Counted from the first letter of the stretch, positions 42,080-52,406 are shown. The stretch: DNA of 64,000 nucleotides from Salmonella bongori NCTC 12419 (GCF_000252995.1 NC_015761.1:3100001-3164000); one strand, 5' to 3'. Notes: generated by a model from the letters alone, not told the origin. Translations and numbers: made by a program.

Positions 42080-43066
42080 ATGGGACAACTGATCGATGGC
42101 GTCTGGCACGACACCTGGTACGACACCAAATCTTCCGGGGGTAAATTTCAGCGTTCAGCATCGGCTTTCCGAAACTGGCTCACCGCTGACGGCACGCCCG
42201 GGCCTTCCGGCGAAGGCGGCTTCGCCGCAGAAAAAGATCGCTACCACCTGTACGTCTCCCTTGCCTGTCCCTGGGCGCATCGCACGCTGATTTTCCGTAC
42301 ACTGAAAGGTCTGGAGCCGTTTATTCCGGTCTCCGTCGTTAATCCGTTGATGCTGGAAAATGGCTGGACATTTGGTGACGATTTTCCAGGGGCCACCGGC
42401 GATACGCTTTATCAGCATGAGTTTCTCTACCAATTGTATCTTCATGCCGATCCCCATTACAGCGGCCGCGTTACCGTGCCGGTCCTGTGGGATAAAAAAA
42501 ACCACACGATCGTCAGCAACGAATCCGCCGAAATCATTCGTATGTTTAACTCCGCCTTCGATGCGCTGGGCGCCAAAGCAGGGGATTATTATCCGCCAGC
42601 GCTGCAAAGCAAAATTGACGAGCTTAATAGCTGGATTTATGACAACGTTAATAACGGTGTATATAAAGCAGGCTTCGCCACCAGCCAGCAGGCGTATGAT
42701 GAAGCAGTCGAAAAGGTGTTTACTGCGCTGGCGCGCCTGGAGCAGATTCTGGGACAGCACCGCTATCTGACGGGCGATCGGTTGACTGAGGCGGATATTC
42801 GCTTATGGACGACGCTGGTACGCTTTGATCCGGTTTACGTGACCCACTTCAAATGCGACAAATACCGAATCAGCGACTATCTGAATCTGTATGGTTTCCT
42901 GCGCGATATCTATCAAATACCGGGTATTGCTGAGACCGTTAATTTTGACCATATTCGCCACCACTATTTCCGCAGCCATAAAACCATTAATCCAACGGGT
43001 ATCATTTCTCTCGGACCATGGCAGGATTTGACTGAACCCCATGGGCGCGACGTGCGGTTTGGCTAA
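42080..43066 (+). CDS. yqjG: Glutathionyl-hydroquinone reductase YqjG
   Basis: The gene encodes 328 aa of the Xi-class glutathione transferases. Catalytic Cys63 is in SLACPWAHRTLIFRTLKGLE; VPVLWDKKNHTIVSNESAEIIRMFN is the thioredoxin-fold second half. The C-terminal helical domain has LTEADIRLWTTLVRFDPVYVTHFKC. It reduces glutathionyl-hydroquinones. GGAG precedes the ATG. Confidence 0.94.
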   Translation: MGQLIDGVWHDTWYDTKSSGGKFQRSASAFRNWLTADGTPGPSGEGGFAAEKDRYHLYVSLACPWAHRTLIFRTLKGLEPFIPVSVVNPLMLENGWTFGDDFPGATGDTLYQHEFLYQLYLHADPHYSGRVTVPVLWDKKNHTIVSNESAEIIRMFNSAFDALGAKAGDYYPPALQSKIDELNSWIYDNVNNGVYKAGFATSQQAYDEAVEKVFTALARLEQILGQHRYLTGDRLTEADIRLWTTLVRFDPVYVTHFKCDKYRISDYLNLYGFLRDIYQIPGIAETVNFDHIRHHYFRSHKTINPTGIISLGPWQDLTEPHGRDVRFG

Positions 43067-43189
43067 TTTGAGGCGTCCCCCGGGACGCCTTATTAATTAA
43101 CGTCGCAAATATTTACCATCATTTCATTCGCGGCTATTCTTAGTTTGATTACTTTAAAAACAAGCGATTGAACGACTATTGAGGCGAAA

Positions 43190-43555
43190 ATGGATTGGTA
43201 TTTAAAGGTTTTAAAAAATTACCTGGGATTTGGCGGCCGTGCGCGACGCAAAGAATACTGGATGTTTATTCTGGTCAATATCATTTTTACCTTCGTGCTG
43301 GGCGTGCTGGACGCTATGCTCGGCTGGCAGCGTGCCGGAGGTGAAGGCGTGCTAACCACCCTTTACGGCGTGCTGATCTTTTTACCCTGGTGGGCCGTAC
43401 AATTTCGTCGTTTGCATGACACTGACCGCTCAGCATGGTGGCTATTGTTGCTGCTCATTCCCGTTATTGGCTGGCTGATCATCATCGCTTTCAACTGCCA
43501 GAGCGGTACACCGGGCGACAACCGCTTCGGCCCCGACCCGAAACGTTTTTCCTGA
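43190..43555 (+). CDS. yhaH: DUF805 inner-membrane protein YhaH
   Basis: The gene encodes 121 aa. FGGRARRKEYWMFILVNIIF is the DUF805 signature, with three or four membrane segments and RLHDTDRSAWWLLL in the last loop. The C-terminus GTPGDNRFGPDPK is conserved. The function is unknown. Confidence 0.93.
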   Translation: MDWYLKVLKNYLGFGGRARRKEYWMFILVNIIFTFVLGVLDAMLGWQRAGGEGVLTTLYGVLIFLPWWAVQFRRLHDTDRSAWWLLLLLIPVIGWLIIIAFNCQSGTPGDNRFGPDPKRFS

Positions 43556-43590
43556 TAGCGGTGCGGCGCCGTTTTTAAAGCGCCGCGCTA

Positions 43591-44487
43591 CTATTTTCCA
43601 GCGAATAGCTTAGGAATCTCCCGCAGGCACCAGGATTTTGCCTCACCCATACTGTCGCGCCGCCAGGCCATAATAATATCGATTTCGCTGGTTGACTCCG
43701 GGCTAACAACGCGTAAACGCCCTTCGGCAATATCCTGTTCCACCATTGAATACGGCATAGTGGCGACGCCAAGCCCGGCCAGCAACGCCTGACGTTTATC
43801 TTCAATCGTGCTTACCGTCAGACGCGGCTGTTTATCCAGTAATTGCACCGTTAATACCGGACGTTCGCGAGCGGTATCTGCCACCGCGACGCCGCGATAT
43901 TTTACCCGCGTCACTTCCGAAAGCGGTTCCGGCTCCTGATGAATCGGATGGTCAGGCGCGGCGACATACACATTCTTGAGCGTATACAATTTACGGGCGT
44001 TAATTTCCGATGACGATCGAAAGTGCATATCCGGGGCGATGACGATATCCGCCCGCCCCTGCTCAAGCCGCTCCCATGCCCCCGCCAGCACTTCAGTAAT
44101 AAGTGAAAGCTGCGTATTGGCTTTCGCAGCCAGCCGGTCAATCAGCGGGAAGAATGCGGACGTCGGTACCAACGCTTCGCTAACCAGCGTCAGGTGCGTT
44201 TCCCAACCGCGGGCCAACGCTTCGGCATCGGTGGTCAACTTATCTGCCGCCTCCAGCAAAACCCGGCCACGCTCCAGCAGCATACGCCCGACATTGGTGA
44301 ATTTTGTGCGATGGCCGGAGCGGTCGAACAGCACAACGTCCAACTCTTCTTCCAGCTTCTGCATGGTGTAACTTAGCGCGGACGGCACCCGGCCCAGCTC
44401 ATCCGCCGCCGCGGCAAAACTGCCGCGGCGGTCAATGGCGTCCATCACACGTAATGCTTCAAGCGTTAGCGCCCTCTCTTTAGCCAT
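43591..44487 (-). CDS. yhaJ: LysR-family regulator YhaJ
   Basis: The gene encodes 298 aa. The winged helix covers residues 6-65 (LEALRVMDAIDRRGSFAAAADELGRVPSALSYTMQKLEEEL), followed by a LysR effector domain. E. coli YhaJ senses aromatic compounds and activates yqjF and virulence genes in pathogenic strains. It is divergent from yhaK, so it may control yhaKL. Confidence 0.93.
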   Translation of the reverse strand: MAKERALTLEALRVMDAIDRRGSFAAAADELGRVPSALSYTMQKLEEELDVVLFDRSGHRTKFTNVGRMLLERGRVLLEAADKLTTDAEALARGWETHLTLVSEALVPTSAFFPLIDRLAAKANTQLSLITEVLAGAWERLEQGRADIVIAPDMHFRSSSEINARKLYTLKNVYVAAPDHPIHQEPEPLSEVTRVKYRGVAVADTARERPVLTVQLLDKQPRLTVSTIEDKRQALLAGLGVATMPYSMVEQDIAEGRLRVVSPESTSEIDIIMAWRRDSMGEAKSWCLREIPKLFAGK

Positions 44488-44590
44488 ATCGCTCTCATTC
44501 AGGAAATTTGAACATACTGGGCAGAATATCTGGCTAACAATGCAGCGTCCAGCCCCTTAACATAAAAGGAAGTAAAGAGAGGTTAATAAG

Positions 44591-45292
44591 ATGATTACCA
44601 CCCGAACAGCCAAACAATGCGGACATGCAGACTATGGATGGCTGCAGGCCCGCTATACCTTCTCCTTTGGACATTACTTCGATCCTGCGCTGCTGGGCTA
44701 TGCTTCGCTGCGTGTTCTAAACCAGGAAGTACTGGCACCAGGCGCTTCTTTTCAACCCCGGACTTATCCAAAGGTAGATATTTTAAATCTTATTCTGGAC
44801 GGTGAAGCGGAATACCGCGACAGCGATGGCAATCATATACAGGCTACCGCGGGTGAAGCGTTACTCCTCGCCGCGCAGCCTGGTATTAGCTATAGCGAGC
44901 ATAATCTCAGCAAAGTTAAGCCATTAACCCGTATGCAGCTATGGATGGATGCCTGCCCTGAACGGGAAAACGCCCTGGTGCAAAAAACCACGCTGTCGAC
45001 AACACAACAACAGCTTCTTGCGTCGCCCGATGGCGAGCAAAACAGCTTACAACTACGCCAGCAAGTCTGGATACATCACATTACGCTGGAAAAAGGCGAA
45101 TCGCTCCCTTTTCAGCTCCACGGACCGCGCGCTTATTTACAATCGATTCACGGTACGTTTCACGTGGTCGCCCACAATGAAGCGCGTGAGGCGTTAACCT
45201 GCGGAGATGGCGCATTTATTCGTGATGAACCTAACATTACGTTGGTTGCCGATACGCCACTACGTGCATTACTGGTAGATTTGCCGGTGTAG
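44591..45292 (+). CDS. yhaK: Pirin-like bicupin YhaK
   Basis: The gene encodes 233 aa of the pirin family: HADYGWLQARYTFSFGHYFDPALLGY, then two cupin domains (PRTYPKVDILNLILDGEAEYRDSDGN; FQLHGPRAYLQSIHGTFHV). E. coli YhaK is a redox-sensitive cytosolic bicupin. AAAGAGAGG precedes the ATG. Confidence 0.93.
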   Translation: MITTRTAKQCGHADYGWLQARYTFSFGHYFDPALLGYASLRVLNQEVLAPGASFQPRTYPKVDILNLILDGEAEYRDSDGNHIQATAGEALLLAAQPGISYSEHNLSKVKPLTRMQLWMDACPERENALVQKTTLSTTQQQLLASPDGEQNSLQLRQQVWIHHITLEKGESLPFQLHGPRAYLQSIHGTFHVVAHNEAREALTCGDGAFIRDEPNITLVADTPLRALLVDLPV

Positions 45293-45315
45293 CCAGCCAG
45301 CAAAGGAGTCGTAAG

Positions 45316-45480
45316 ATGAGCAAAAAATCGGCGAAGAAGCGTCAGTCCGCGGTAAAACCTGCCGTACAGGAGGCAATGGGCGCCACTGTACATCTGGGCT
45401 ATGAAGACATGCTAACCGAACTGGAAGCCATTGTGGCGGACGCCGAAGTCCGGCTGGCAGAAGAAGAGGCCGCAGCCTGA
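45316..45480 (+). CDS. yhaL: Small protein YhaL (54 aa)
   Basis: ATG at 45316, GGAG at 45305, and TGA at 45478-45480 give MSKKSAKKRQSAVKPAVQEA and onwards, ending in an acidic helix (EALVADAEVRLAEEE-like; here AIVADAEVRLAEEEAAA). It corresponds to E. coli YhaL in size and position after yhaK. Function unknown; the basic start and acidic end suggest a small soluble helical protein. Confidence 0.85.
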   Translation: MSKKSAKKRQSAVKPAVQEAMGATVHLGYEDMLTELEAIVADAEVRLAEEEAAA

Positions 45481-45487
45481 ATAACCC

Positions 45488-45590
45488 TGCCGGATGTCGG
45501 CGCAAACGCCTTATCCGGTCTACGACAGCCAGGCCCGATAAGCGCAACGCTATCGGGCAACACCACGCCCCGACATCACGCCGGGGCGCT
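45488..45590. repeat. BIME (two REP units) and hairpin between yhaL and cyuA
   Basis: GCCGGATGTCGG ... CCTTATCCGG (45489-45518) and GCCCGATAAGCG ... GCTATCGGGC (45533-45558) are opposed REP units. ACGCCCCG / CGGGGCGCT (45566-45589) is a further hairpin serving the convergent genes. Confidence 0.8.
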
Positions 45591-45594
45591 ATCA

Positions 45595-46905
45595 TTAATG
45601 CGCTTTACTGGCCATGATCTCAATGATTTGTTTGTCGGTCTGCTGCATTGAACGGCACGCCAGCGAACACAAATTCGAAATAGATTGTTCGACGTTGTGC
45701 GCCACAATCCCTTCGTTTCCAGTCACTGCCGTATCGTCCAGCGCCATCAGTACGGCTTTCCACGCTGCCGACGCGCTGGTAGACACTTTCATCGCACAGC
45801 TGTTCGACGCGCCGTCGCAAATCATCCCGCTGACATCGCCAATCATGCTGCTGATAGCCATAGCGATAGTGTCATAACGGCCATCTATCAGCCACGCCAT
45901 ACCCGCCGCCGCGCCCATCGCCGCCGTAGTTGCTGCGCATAGCGCTGACAAACGCGGAAGCTGATGATGAATATAGATAGCGCTCAGATGCGATAACATC
46001 AGTGCGCGCGCCAGACGCTCATCATCTGCGCCAACATGTTCAGCCACCACCATGACCGGCACCGTGGCGGTGATCCCCTGATTGCCGGAACCGGAGTTAC
46101 TCATCGCAGGCAATGTCGCGCCGCCCATTCGCGCATCTGACGCCGCACTGGTACGGATCAAAATCGCCGTGGAAAGATCTTTCGCCAACAGGCCACGATC
46201 GCACTGTTTTGCCAGCGTCGAGCCGATATGCAGCCCCCAGGAACCACGCAGGCCTTCCTGAGACAGGGCGCCATTTAACCTTGCCGCATCCAGAATAAAA
46301 CGGATGGCGTCAAAGGGTACCACATTCACAAACGTCAGGATCTCTTCCAGCGAGGTGTGAGACAGAACCTCCAGTGGCGAAGCCTTTTCTTCTCCCTGCG
46401 CATTATCTGCCTGCGCAAACACCACGCCCTTGTCGGTTTCTACACGCACAATGTTCGTGTGATCGCCAACGATCGTGACGCACGCCCAGCTCCCGGCGCC
46501 GTAAACTTTCGCCTTCGAGAAGAGAATATCGTGACACGGTTCCTGTAACATCACCGAGACCTTTCCGGCGGCCAGCATCGCTTTTGCATCTGCAATCGCT
46601 TTATCAGAAGCACCTTTCAGCACCTCCAGCCCGGCTTTCGCATCGCCGCCCAACGCACCAAGCGCCGCGGCAATCGGCAGACCTACCATGCCTGTTCCTG
46701 GAACGGTAACGCCCATACCATTTTTCATCAGATTGGGCGAAACCCACGCGTCAATGCGTTCAACTGTGCCGTCAAGTTCAGCCGCCGCTGCCGCTGCCGC
46801 CAGCGCCAGTGAAATAGGCTCAGTACACCCCAGCGCCGGTTTTACCTCTTCCTGTACGGCCAGGATGAAACGTTGCCACAGTGGATTTATTTTAGATTCA
46901 AACAT
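45595..46905 (-). CDS. cyuA: L-cysteine desulfidase CyuA (YhaM)
   Basis: The gene encodes 436 aa from ATG 46905 (MFESKINPLWQRFILAVQEEVKPALGCTEP); the open frame extends 18 codons upstream into cyuP. It is an iron-sulfur serine-dehydratase-alpha-like enzyme: Cys ligands in ALGCTEPISLAL, EPCHDI and GMICDGASNSCAMK, plus SNSGSGNQGITATVPV. It breaks cysteine into pyruvate, ammonia and sulfide. It is transcribed with cyuP upstream, a cysteine uptake protein. Confidence 0.93.
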   Translation of the reverse strand: MFESKINPLWQRFILAVQEEVKPALGCTEPISLALAAAAAAAELDGTVERIDAWVSPNLMKNGMGVTVPGTGMVGLPIAAALGALGGDAKAGLEVLKGASDKAIADAKAMLAAGKVSVMLQEPCHDILFSKAKVYGAGSWACVTIVGDHTNIVRVETDKGVVFAQADNAQGEEKASPLEVLSHTSLEEILTFVNVVPFDAIRFILDAARLNGALSQEGLRGSWGLHIGSTLAKQCDRGLLAKDLSTAILIRTSAASDARMGGATLPAMSNSGSGNQGITATVPVMVVAEHVGADDERLARALMLSHLSAIYIHHQLPRLSALCAATTAAMGAAAGMAWLIDGRYDTIAMAISSMIGDVSGMICDGASNSCAMKVSTSASAAWKAVLMALDDTAVTGNEGIVAHNVEQSISNLCSLACRSMQQTDKQIIEIMASKAH

Positions 46906-46930
46906 AACAACAACCTTAATCTCAGGTATA

Positions 46931-48277
46931 TCAAGAGAATGCCAGGAACGGAGAAACACATAACAGCAGACCGGTAATAATAATCAGGTACAACGAGGCG
47001 CCTTTATATTTGTGCAATGCAGGCACCTTGTAGACCAACCATGCCGGAATTAAACAGCCCACCATACCGAAGATAGGGCTACAAATAGAGGTGAAGCTCA
47101 GTACCGGCGCATTGAGCACAATCGCGCTCCAGGCCAGCAAAATGGCGAAAAGCATAATGCCGCGCTGTACAAGATTTTCATTGATCTTCTCGGCGGGCAT
47201 TTTGCGGCGCAGGATATTCATCACGATGCCTTGCGTCGCTTCACGGAACCCCAGGTAAACGCCGAAGAAGGCGGTCATCACGGCAAAGATGTTCAGAATC
47301 ACGCTGACCACTTTGACCCAGCCAGCGCCATCGCCGCTAATAAATTGCGCCGCAATCGCTAAAGCGGAAATATTCTGCTCATAGGCTTTTACCGCTTCGT
47401 CATGCCCCATCGCCAGGGTAAAGGAAACCGCATAGAAAAAGACGGTAACGAACAGGACGCCAAACGCGATATTCATGGCGCGCAGCGCTTTATGACGTGC
47501 AACCTCAATAGATTTTTCGCGTGAACGGTAAGAGATCACCATGGGGCTTAACGTCTGGATAAACAAAATCGAGGTCAACGTAAACGGCAGGGTAATAATG
47601 GCGTTTTTGATGAGCAGGGCCATCGGCGGCAACGCACCAATGTTGTACAGATGCCACATGCCAACCATGGATACGCCCAGCGCCGCAACAACCAGCAGTT
47701 TGGTCAGCACCATACCGGTAGAAATTTTGAACAGTAATTTTTCACCGCGTGAGGAAATAGCGACCAGAATACAAATCAGCACCAGACCATAAAACGGGCT
47801 ATCGGAAAGTAACCCTTTCGTGACGCCGAAAGTGTGCAAGTAAGAGGCGCTGTCGTTAGTGATGGCAGTGGAATAGACGAACATCCAGATCACCAGCATA
47901 ACGAAGTAGAGCGCGCCTAACAGAATACCCCAGTTTTTCCCCAGGTAGCCGCTGATCACGCTGGGATAGTCTTTACACTCCGGGGATTCCGCCAGCGTGT
48001 TAATAAACAGCCGTTGGAAAAGATACATGGCCGGGTAACCGATAATGGAAGACAAAAGGAAGACCCACAGTCCCATCAGGCCCACCTGAACCGGGAGGAA
48101 AACGATCCCCGCGCCGATCGCCATACCGATACTCATTATGACCCAGCCGGTGTCGGTGCTGTCGAATTTGATGGCTTCCCGCCATTCACTTTCTGTCATC
48201 CCTGCCCGACGCGCCGGGGCTGATGCGTCGAGGATTACGCTGGTATTACTTGCCGATTCCATAGAATTCTCGCTCAA
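46931..48277 (-). CDS. cyuP: Cysteine/amino-acid permease CyuP (YhaO)
   Basis: The gene encodes 448 aa of the HAAAP/SdaC-TdcC family with eleven membrane segments: GWVIMSIGMAIGAGIVFLPVQVGLMGLWVFLL near residue 45 is the family's first helix. In E. coli the cyuPA operon is induced by cysteine through the regulator CyuR (not in this window) and supports anaerobic cysteine use. Paralogous to tdcC further on. Confidence 0.92.
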   Translation of the reverse strand: MSENSMESASNTSVILDASAPARRAGMTESEWREAIKFDSTDTGWVIMSIGMAIGAGIVFLPVQVGLMGLWVFLLSSIIGYPAMYLFQRLFINTLAESPECKDYPSVISGYLGKNWGILLGALYFVMLVIWMFVYSTAITNDSASYLHTFGVTKGLLSDSPFYGLVLICILVAISSRGEKLLFKISTGMVLTKLLVVAALGVSMVGMWHLYNIGALPPMALLIKNAIITLPFTLTSILFIQTLSPMVISYRSREKSIEVARHKALRAMNIAFGVLFVTVFFYAVSFTLAMGHDEAVKAYEQNISALAIAAQFISGDGAGWVKVVSVILNIFAVMTAFFGVYLGFREATQGIVMNILRRKMPAEKINENLVQRGIMLFAILLAWSAIVLNAPVLSFTSICSPIFGMVGCLIPAWLVYKVPALHKYKGASLYLIIITGLLLCVSPFLAFS

Positions 48278-48628
48278 TGTGTAGGTAGAGGTTTTTTATT
48301 TTTCGTAGCGCAGCAAAGGCGATGTGCGATACGTGAGGCGCAGGCGCTCTCTTGTAATAAGAAAATCATACGCGCAGGATAAGAGAAAAACTTACCAATA
48401 AAATCCCTGTATTTTTTGTAGGTTAAGAATTATTTTCTATTTACTATTCGTTTAATATTGTTATTTTCTCTATTTGAAGCGGATCACAACAAAAAAGGGC
48501 GCACTTTCGCGCCCCCTTTTTTCATACTTCTGTCATCCGCCCTTACCAGTCCTGTCTCTGGTAGCTAAATCAGGCAGTTATGCTGCCATCCGGCAGACTA
48601 TTATCCGATAGCACTACGCTTACTGGCC
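48278..48628. other. cyuP promoter region and tdcG terminator
   Basis: No gene. The right-hand half of the cyuP promoter region (48370-48490) is AT-rich. A bidirectional terminator at 48492-48521 (A run, GGGCGC-ACTTT-CGCGCCC, T run) sits after tdcG. A degenerate REP-like stretch is at 48580-48625. Confidence 0.6.
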
Positions 48629-49993
48629 CTACCCGCAAACGACTTTAATCGCCAGGCCGCCGCGCGACGTCTCCCTATACTTATCGTTCATGTCTTTACC
48701 CGTTTCGTACATGGTTTCAATCACTTTATCGAGCGAAACCCGCGGTTCAGAAGTGCGGCGTAGCGCCATACGCGCCGCATTCACCGCTTTAACAGCGTTA
48801 ATCGCATTACGTTCAATGCAGGGGATTTGCACCTGACCCGCAACCGGATCGCAGGTGAGCCCCAGGTTATGCTCCATCGCAATCTCCGCCGCGATACACA
48901 CCTGCGCCGGACTCCCTCCCAGCAGTTCTGTCAGCCCCGCCGCCGCCATCGAACACGCGACGCCAACCTCGCCCTGACACCCCACTTCCGCGCCGGATAT
49001 TGAGGCGTTCATCTTGTACAACATGCCAATCGCCCCTGCCGCCAGCAGATAACGGGCGATGGAATTAGCGTTGACCGGGCGGCGAAATTTGTCATAGTAG
49101 GCGAGCACAGCTGGCACAATTCCACATGCGCCATTGGTAGGGGCAGTAACTACCCTTCCCCCGGCAGCGTTTTCTTCACTGACGGCCAAAGCAAACATAT
49201 TGATCCAGTCAATGACATTCATCGGATCACGGGAGAGATTATCGCTGGAGACCAATAAACGACGTAATGCTACCGCGCGACGAGGCACGTTCAGCGGTCC
49301 CGGCAACACGCCCTCGGTATTGATGCCACGTTCAATTCCGCTCGCCATCACCTGCCAGATGCGGGCAAAGCCAGCGTCAATCTGCTCTTTGCTCCGCAAC
49401 GCCAGTTCATTTTGCATCATCAGTCCGGAAACCGAGAGTCCCTGTCTTTCACACAGCGTCAGCAGCTCGCTGGCTGAGCGAAAGCCGTAGGGAACCGGCG
49501 CTTCCACATCATGCGACTGGCCAAAGCGTTCCTCTTCGACAATAAAGCCGCCGCCGATGGAGTAATAAGTCTTGCTTAAGCGCGTTTCCTGATTTTGCCA
49601 TGCGGTGATACGCATGCCGTTTTCGTGGCGGGGGAGCATTTCGGGATGAAAAAGTATACTGTCCGCAAGCGGGAAGTCGACCACGTGTCTGCCCTCAGCC
49701 ACCGACAGACGACCGCTACGGGCCACTTCGTCAATAAAGGGCGTAATGCCATCAATATTGACGTCCTGCGGCGTATTACCTGCCAGCCCCATAATGATGG
49801 CGGTATCGGTAGCATGACCTTTACCAGTCAGTGAGAGAGAGCCATACAGATCGACCACAATCCGCGTGGTTTGCGGCAAAAGACCACTTTCGACCAGGTT
49901 GTCGATAAAACGTTTACCTGCGTTCATTGGCCCTACGGTATGCGAACTGGAAGGCCCAATGCCAATCTTAAAAATATCGAATGCGCTAATCAT
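48629..49993 (-). CDS. tdcG: L-serine dehydratase TdcG
   Basis: The gene encodes 454 aa from ATG 49993 (MISAFDIFKIGIGPSSSHTVGPMNAG); a GTG two codons upstream is in frame. It is the single-chain iron-sulfur serine deaminase: GPSSSHTVGPM in the beta domain, NGACGIVPAVLAYYD, GCQGEVGVACSMAAAG and LGLTCDPVAGQVQIPCIERN with the Fe-S cysteines. It ends in TSRGGLAIKVVCG, the C-terminal Cys. Last gene of the tdc operon; converts serine to pyruvate. Confidence 0.95.
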   Translation of the reverse strand: MISAFDIFKIGIGPSSSHTVGPMNAGKRFIDNLVESGLLPQTTRIVVDLYGSLSLTGKGHATDTAIIMGLAGNTPQDVNIDGITPFIDEVARSGRLSVAEGRHVVDFPLADSILFHPEMLPRHENGMRITAWQNQETRLSKTYYSIGGGFIVEEERFGQSHDVEAPVPYGFRSASELLTLCERQGLSVSGLMMQNELALRSKEQIDAGFARIWQVMASGIERGINTEGVLPGPLNVPRRAVALRRLLVSSDNLSRDPMNVIDWINMFALAVSEENAAGGRVVTAPTNGACGIVPAVLAYYDKFRRPVNANSIARYLLAAGAIGMLYKMNASISGAEVGCQGEVGVACSMAAAGLTELLGGSPAQVCIAAEIAMEHNLGLTCDPVAGQVQIPCIERNAINAVKAVNAARMALRRTSEPRVSLDKVIETMYETGKDMNDKYRETSRGGLAIKVVCG

Positions 49994-50079
49994 ATCCACA
50001 CCCTTGGGATGCCGTTCAGTGAAGACCTGGTGGTTACACGCATTGTCGAATGGGACGATCTTAAGATCGCCCCATTCGC

Positions 50080-52374
50080 TTACATCGCCTGCGTGAAAGT
50101 CCGCGAAATAACGTCCTGCTGCTGTTCACGGGTGAGCGCGTTGAAGCGCACCGCATAACCCGAAACGCGGATCGTCAAGTTCGGATAGTTTTCCGGATGT
50201 TCGATCGCATCCAGCAGCATTTCCCGGTTCATAACGTTAACGTTGAGATGCTGACCGCCTTCCACCCCGGCTTCGTGATGGAAGTAGCCATCCAACAGCC
50301 CGACCAGGTTGGTTTTGCGAACAGTATCCTCTTTTCCCAGCGCCGCAGGCACAATCGAGAAGGTGTAGGAAATACCATCTTTCGCATAGGTGAACGGCAG
50401 TTTCGCCACCGACGTTAGCGAAGCCACGGCACCTTTACGGTCACGCCCATGCATCGGGTTTGCCCCCGGCGCAAACGGCGTGCCGCCGCGACGTCCATCC
50501 GGCGTATTACCGGTTTTCTGCCCATACACCACGTTTGAAGTGATGGTCAGAATGGACTGCGTCGGCACCGCATTACGATAGGTTGGCAACGCCTGGATTT
50601 TCTTCATAAAGCGCTCAACCAGATCGCAGGCAATGCTGTCCACGCGTTCGTCGTTGTTACCGTACTGCGGATAGTCGCCTTCAATCTCAAAGTCGATAGC
50701 CAGACCATTTTCATCACGAATCGGCTTCACGCGGGCATACTTAATTGCGGAGAGCGAATCCGCCGCTACCGAAAGACCGGCGATACCGCAGGCCATCGTC
50801 CGGTATACGTCGCGGTCATGCAGCGCCATTAGCGAGGCTTCGTAGCTGTATTTATCATGCATAAAGTGAATGATGTTCAGCGCGCTAATGTACTGCACCG
50901 CCAGCCAGTCCATAAAATGGTCCAGGCTCTCCATTACCGTGTCATAATCCAGCACCTTATCCGTTAACTGCGCGGTTTTCGGCCCGACCTGGATTTTCAG
51001 CTTTTCATCCACGCCACCGTTGATGGCATACAGCAACGTTTTGGCGAGGTTGGCGCGCGCGCCGAAGAACTGCATCTGCTTACCGATGACCATCGGGCTG
51101 ACGCAGCAGGCGATGGCGTAATCATCGCTGTTGAAGTCAGTGCGCATCAGATCATCATTTTCGTACTGCAAAGATGAGGTCACGATGGAGACCTGCGCAG
51201 CATATTTCTTGAATGCCACCGGCAGCGCCTCGGACCACAGTACAGTCAGGTTTGGCTCTGGCGCAGGTCCCATCGTGTGCAGGGTATGCAGGTAACGGAA
51301 GGAATTTTTAGTCACCAGCGTACGGCCATCCAGCCCCATCCCGCCAATCACTTCGGTCGCCCAAATCGGATCGCCGGAGAACAGGGAATCAAACTCCGGG
51401 GTACGCAGGAAGCGCACCATGCGGATCTTCATGATGAAGTGATCGATTAGCTCCTGCGCCTGCGGCTCGTTCAGCGTGCCGGCATTAAAGTCACGTTCAA
51501 TATAGATATCCAGGAACGACGCGGTGCGTCCCAGCGACATCGCGCCACCATTCTGCGATTTAACCGCCGCGAGGTAGGCGAAATAGAGCCACTGTACCGC
51601 CTCCCGGGCGTTGCAAGCCGGACGGGAGATATCGTATCCGTACTTCGCGGCCATCTCCTGCATTTGCAGTAGCGCGCGACGGTGTTCCGCCAGCTCTTCA
51701 CGCAGGCGGATAGTGGCCTCCAGATCCTGCCCTTTTTCCAGCCTTGACTGAAGATCGGCAAACTGCAGCTCACGCTCGCGTACCAGATAACGAATCCCAT
51801 ACAGCGCCACGCGACGATAGTCACCAATAATACGTCCGCGTCCGTAGCCATCCGGTAGCCCCGTCAGCACACCGGATTTACGGCAGCGCAGCATGTCGGG
51901 AGAATAGACGTCAAACACGCCCTGATTATGGGTCTTACGCAGCTCGGTAAAAGTATAGGTAAATTTCGCCTCCATCTCGCGCCCGTAGGCATCAAATGAA
52001 CTTTTGATCATGTTGATACCGCCAAACGGATGCAGGGCGCGTTTCAGCGGTTTGTCAGTTTGCAGACCGACGATCTTTTCCAGTTCTTTTTCAATATACC
52101 CCGCGTCGTGCGCAGTAATGGTAGTGGCGATATCGGTATCAAAATCGACCGGCGCGTGCGTCGCGTTTTCAATACGAATACCCGCCATGACTTTTTCCCA
52201 CAGCGCGGTTGTGGCCGACGTCGCTTCAGCGAGGAAGGACTCATCTCCTTCATAAGGCGTATAATTATGCTGAATAAAATCACGGACATTAATCTCTTCT
52301 TTCCAGTCCACGCCTTTAAAACCACGCCATGCTTCGGCATACAGCATATCGCTGGTATCGATATTTACCTTCAT
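50080..52374 (-). CDS. tdcE: 2-ketobutyrate/pyruvate formate-lyase TdcE
   Basis: The gene encodes 764 aa from ATG 52374 (MKVNIDTSDMLYAEAWRGFKGVDWKEE). The active-site pair Cys-Cys is in YAIACCVSPMVIGKQMQF and the glycyl-radical Gly near the end is in TIRVSGYAVRFNALT. It splits 2-ketobutyrate (or pyruvate) with CoA into propionyl-CoA (acetyl-CoA) and formate, anaerobically. 32 bp after tdcD in the operon. Confidence 0.95.
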   Translation of the reverse strand: MKVNIDTSDMLYAEAWRGFKGVDWKEEINVRDFIQHNYTPYEGDESFLAEATSATTALWEKVMAGIRIENATHAPVDFDTDIATTITAHDAGYIEKELEKIVGLQTDKPLKRALHPFGGINMIKSSFDAYGREMEAKFTYTFTELRKTHNQGVFDVYSPDMLRCRKSGVLTGLPDGYGRGRIIGDYRRVALYGIRYLVRERELQFADLQSRLEKGQDLEATIRLREELAEHRRALLQMQEMAAKYGYDISRPACNAREAVQWLYFAYLAAVKSQNGGAMSLGRTASFLDIYIERDFNAGTLNEPQAQELIDHFIMKIRMVRFLRTPEFDSLFSGDPIWATEVIGGMGLDGRTLVTKNSFRYLHTLHTMGPAPEPNLTVLWSEALPVAFKKYAAQVSIVTSSLQYENDDLMRTDFNSDDYAIACCVSPMVIGKQMQFFGARANLAKTLLYAINGGVDEKLKIQVGPKTAQLTDKVLDYDTVMESLDHFMDWLAVQYISALNIIHFMHDKYSYEASLMALHDRDVYRTMACGIAGLSVAADSLSAIKYARVKPIRDENGLAIDFEIEGDYPQYGNNDERVDSIACDLVERFMKKIQALPTYRNAVPTQSILTITSNVVYGQKTGNTPDGRRGGTPFAPGANPMHGRDRKGAVASLTSVAKLPFTYAKDGISYTFSIVPAALGKEDTVRKTNLVGLLDGYFHHEAGVEGGQHLNVNVMNREMLLDAIEHPENYPNLTIRVSGYAVRFNALTREQQQDVISRTFTQAM

Positions 52375-52406
52375 GAAAATAATCTCTCTACAGAACAACA
52401 GTTAAT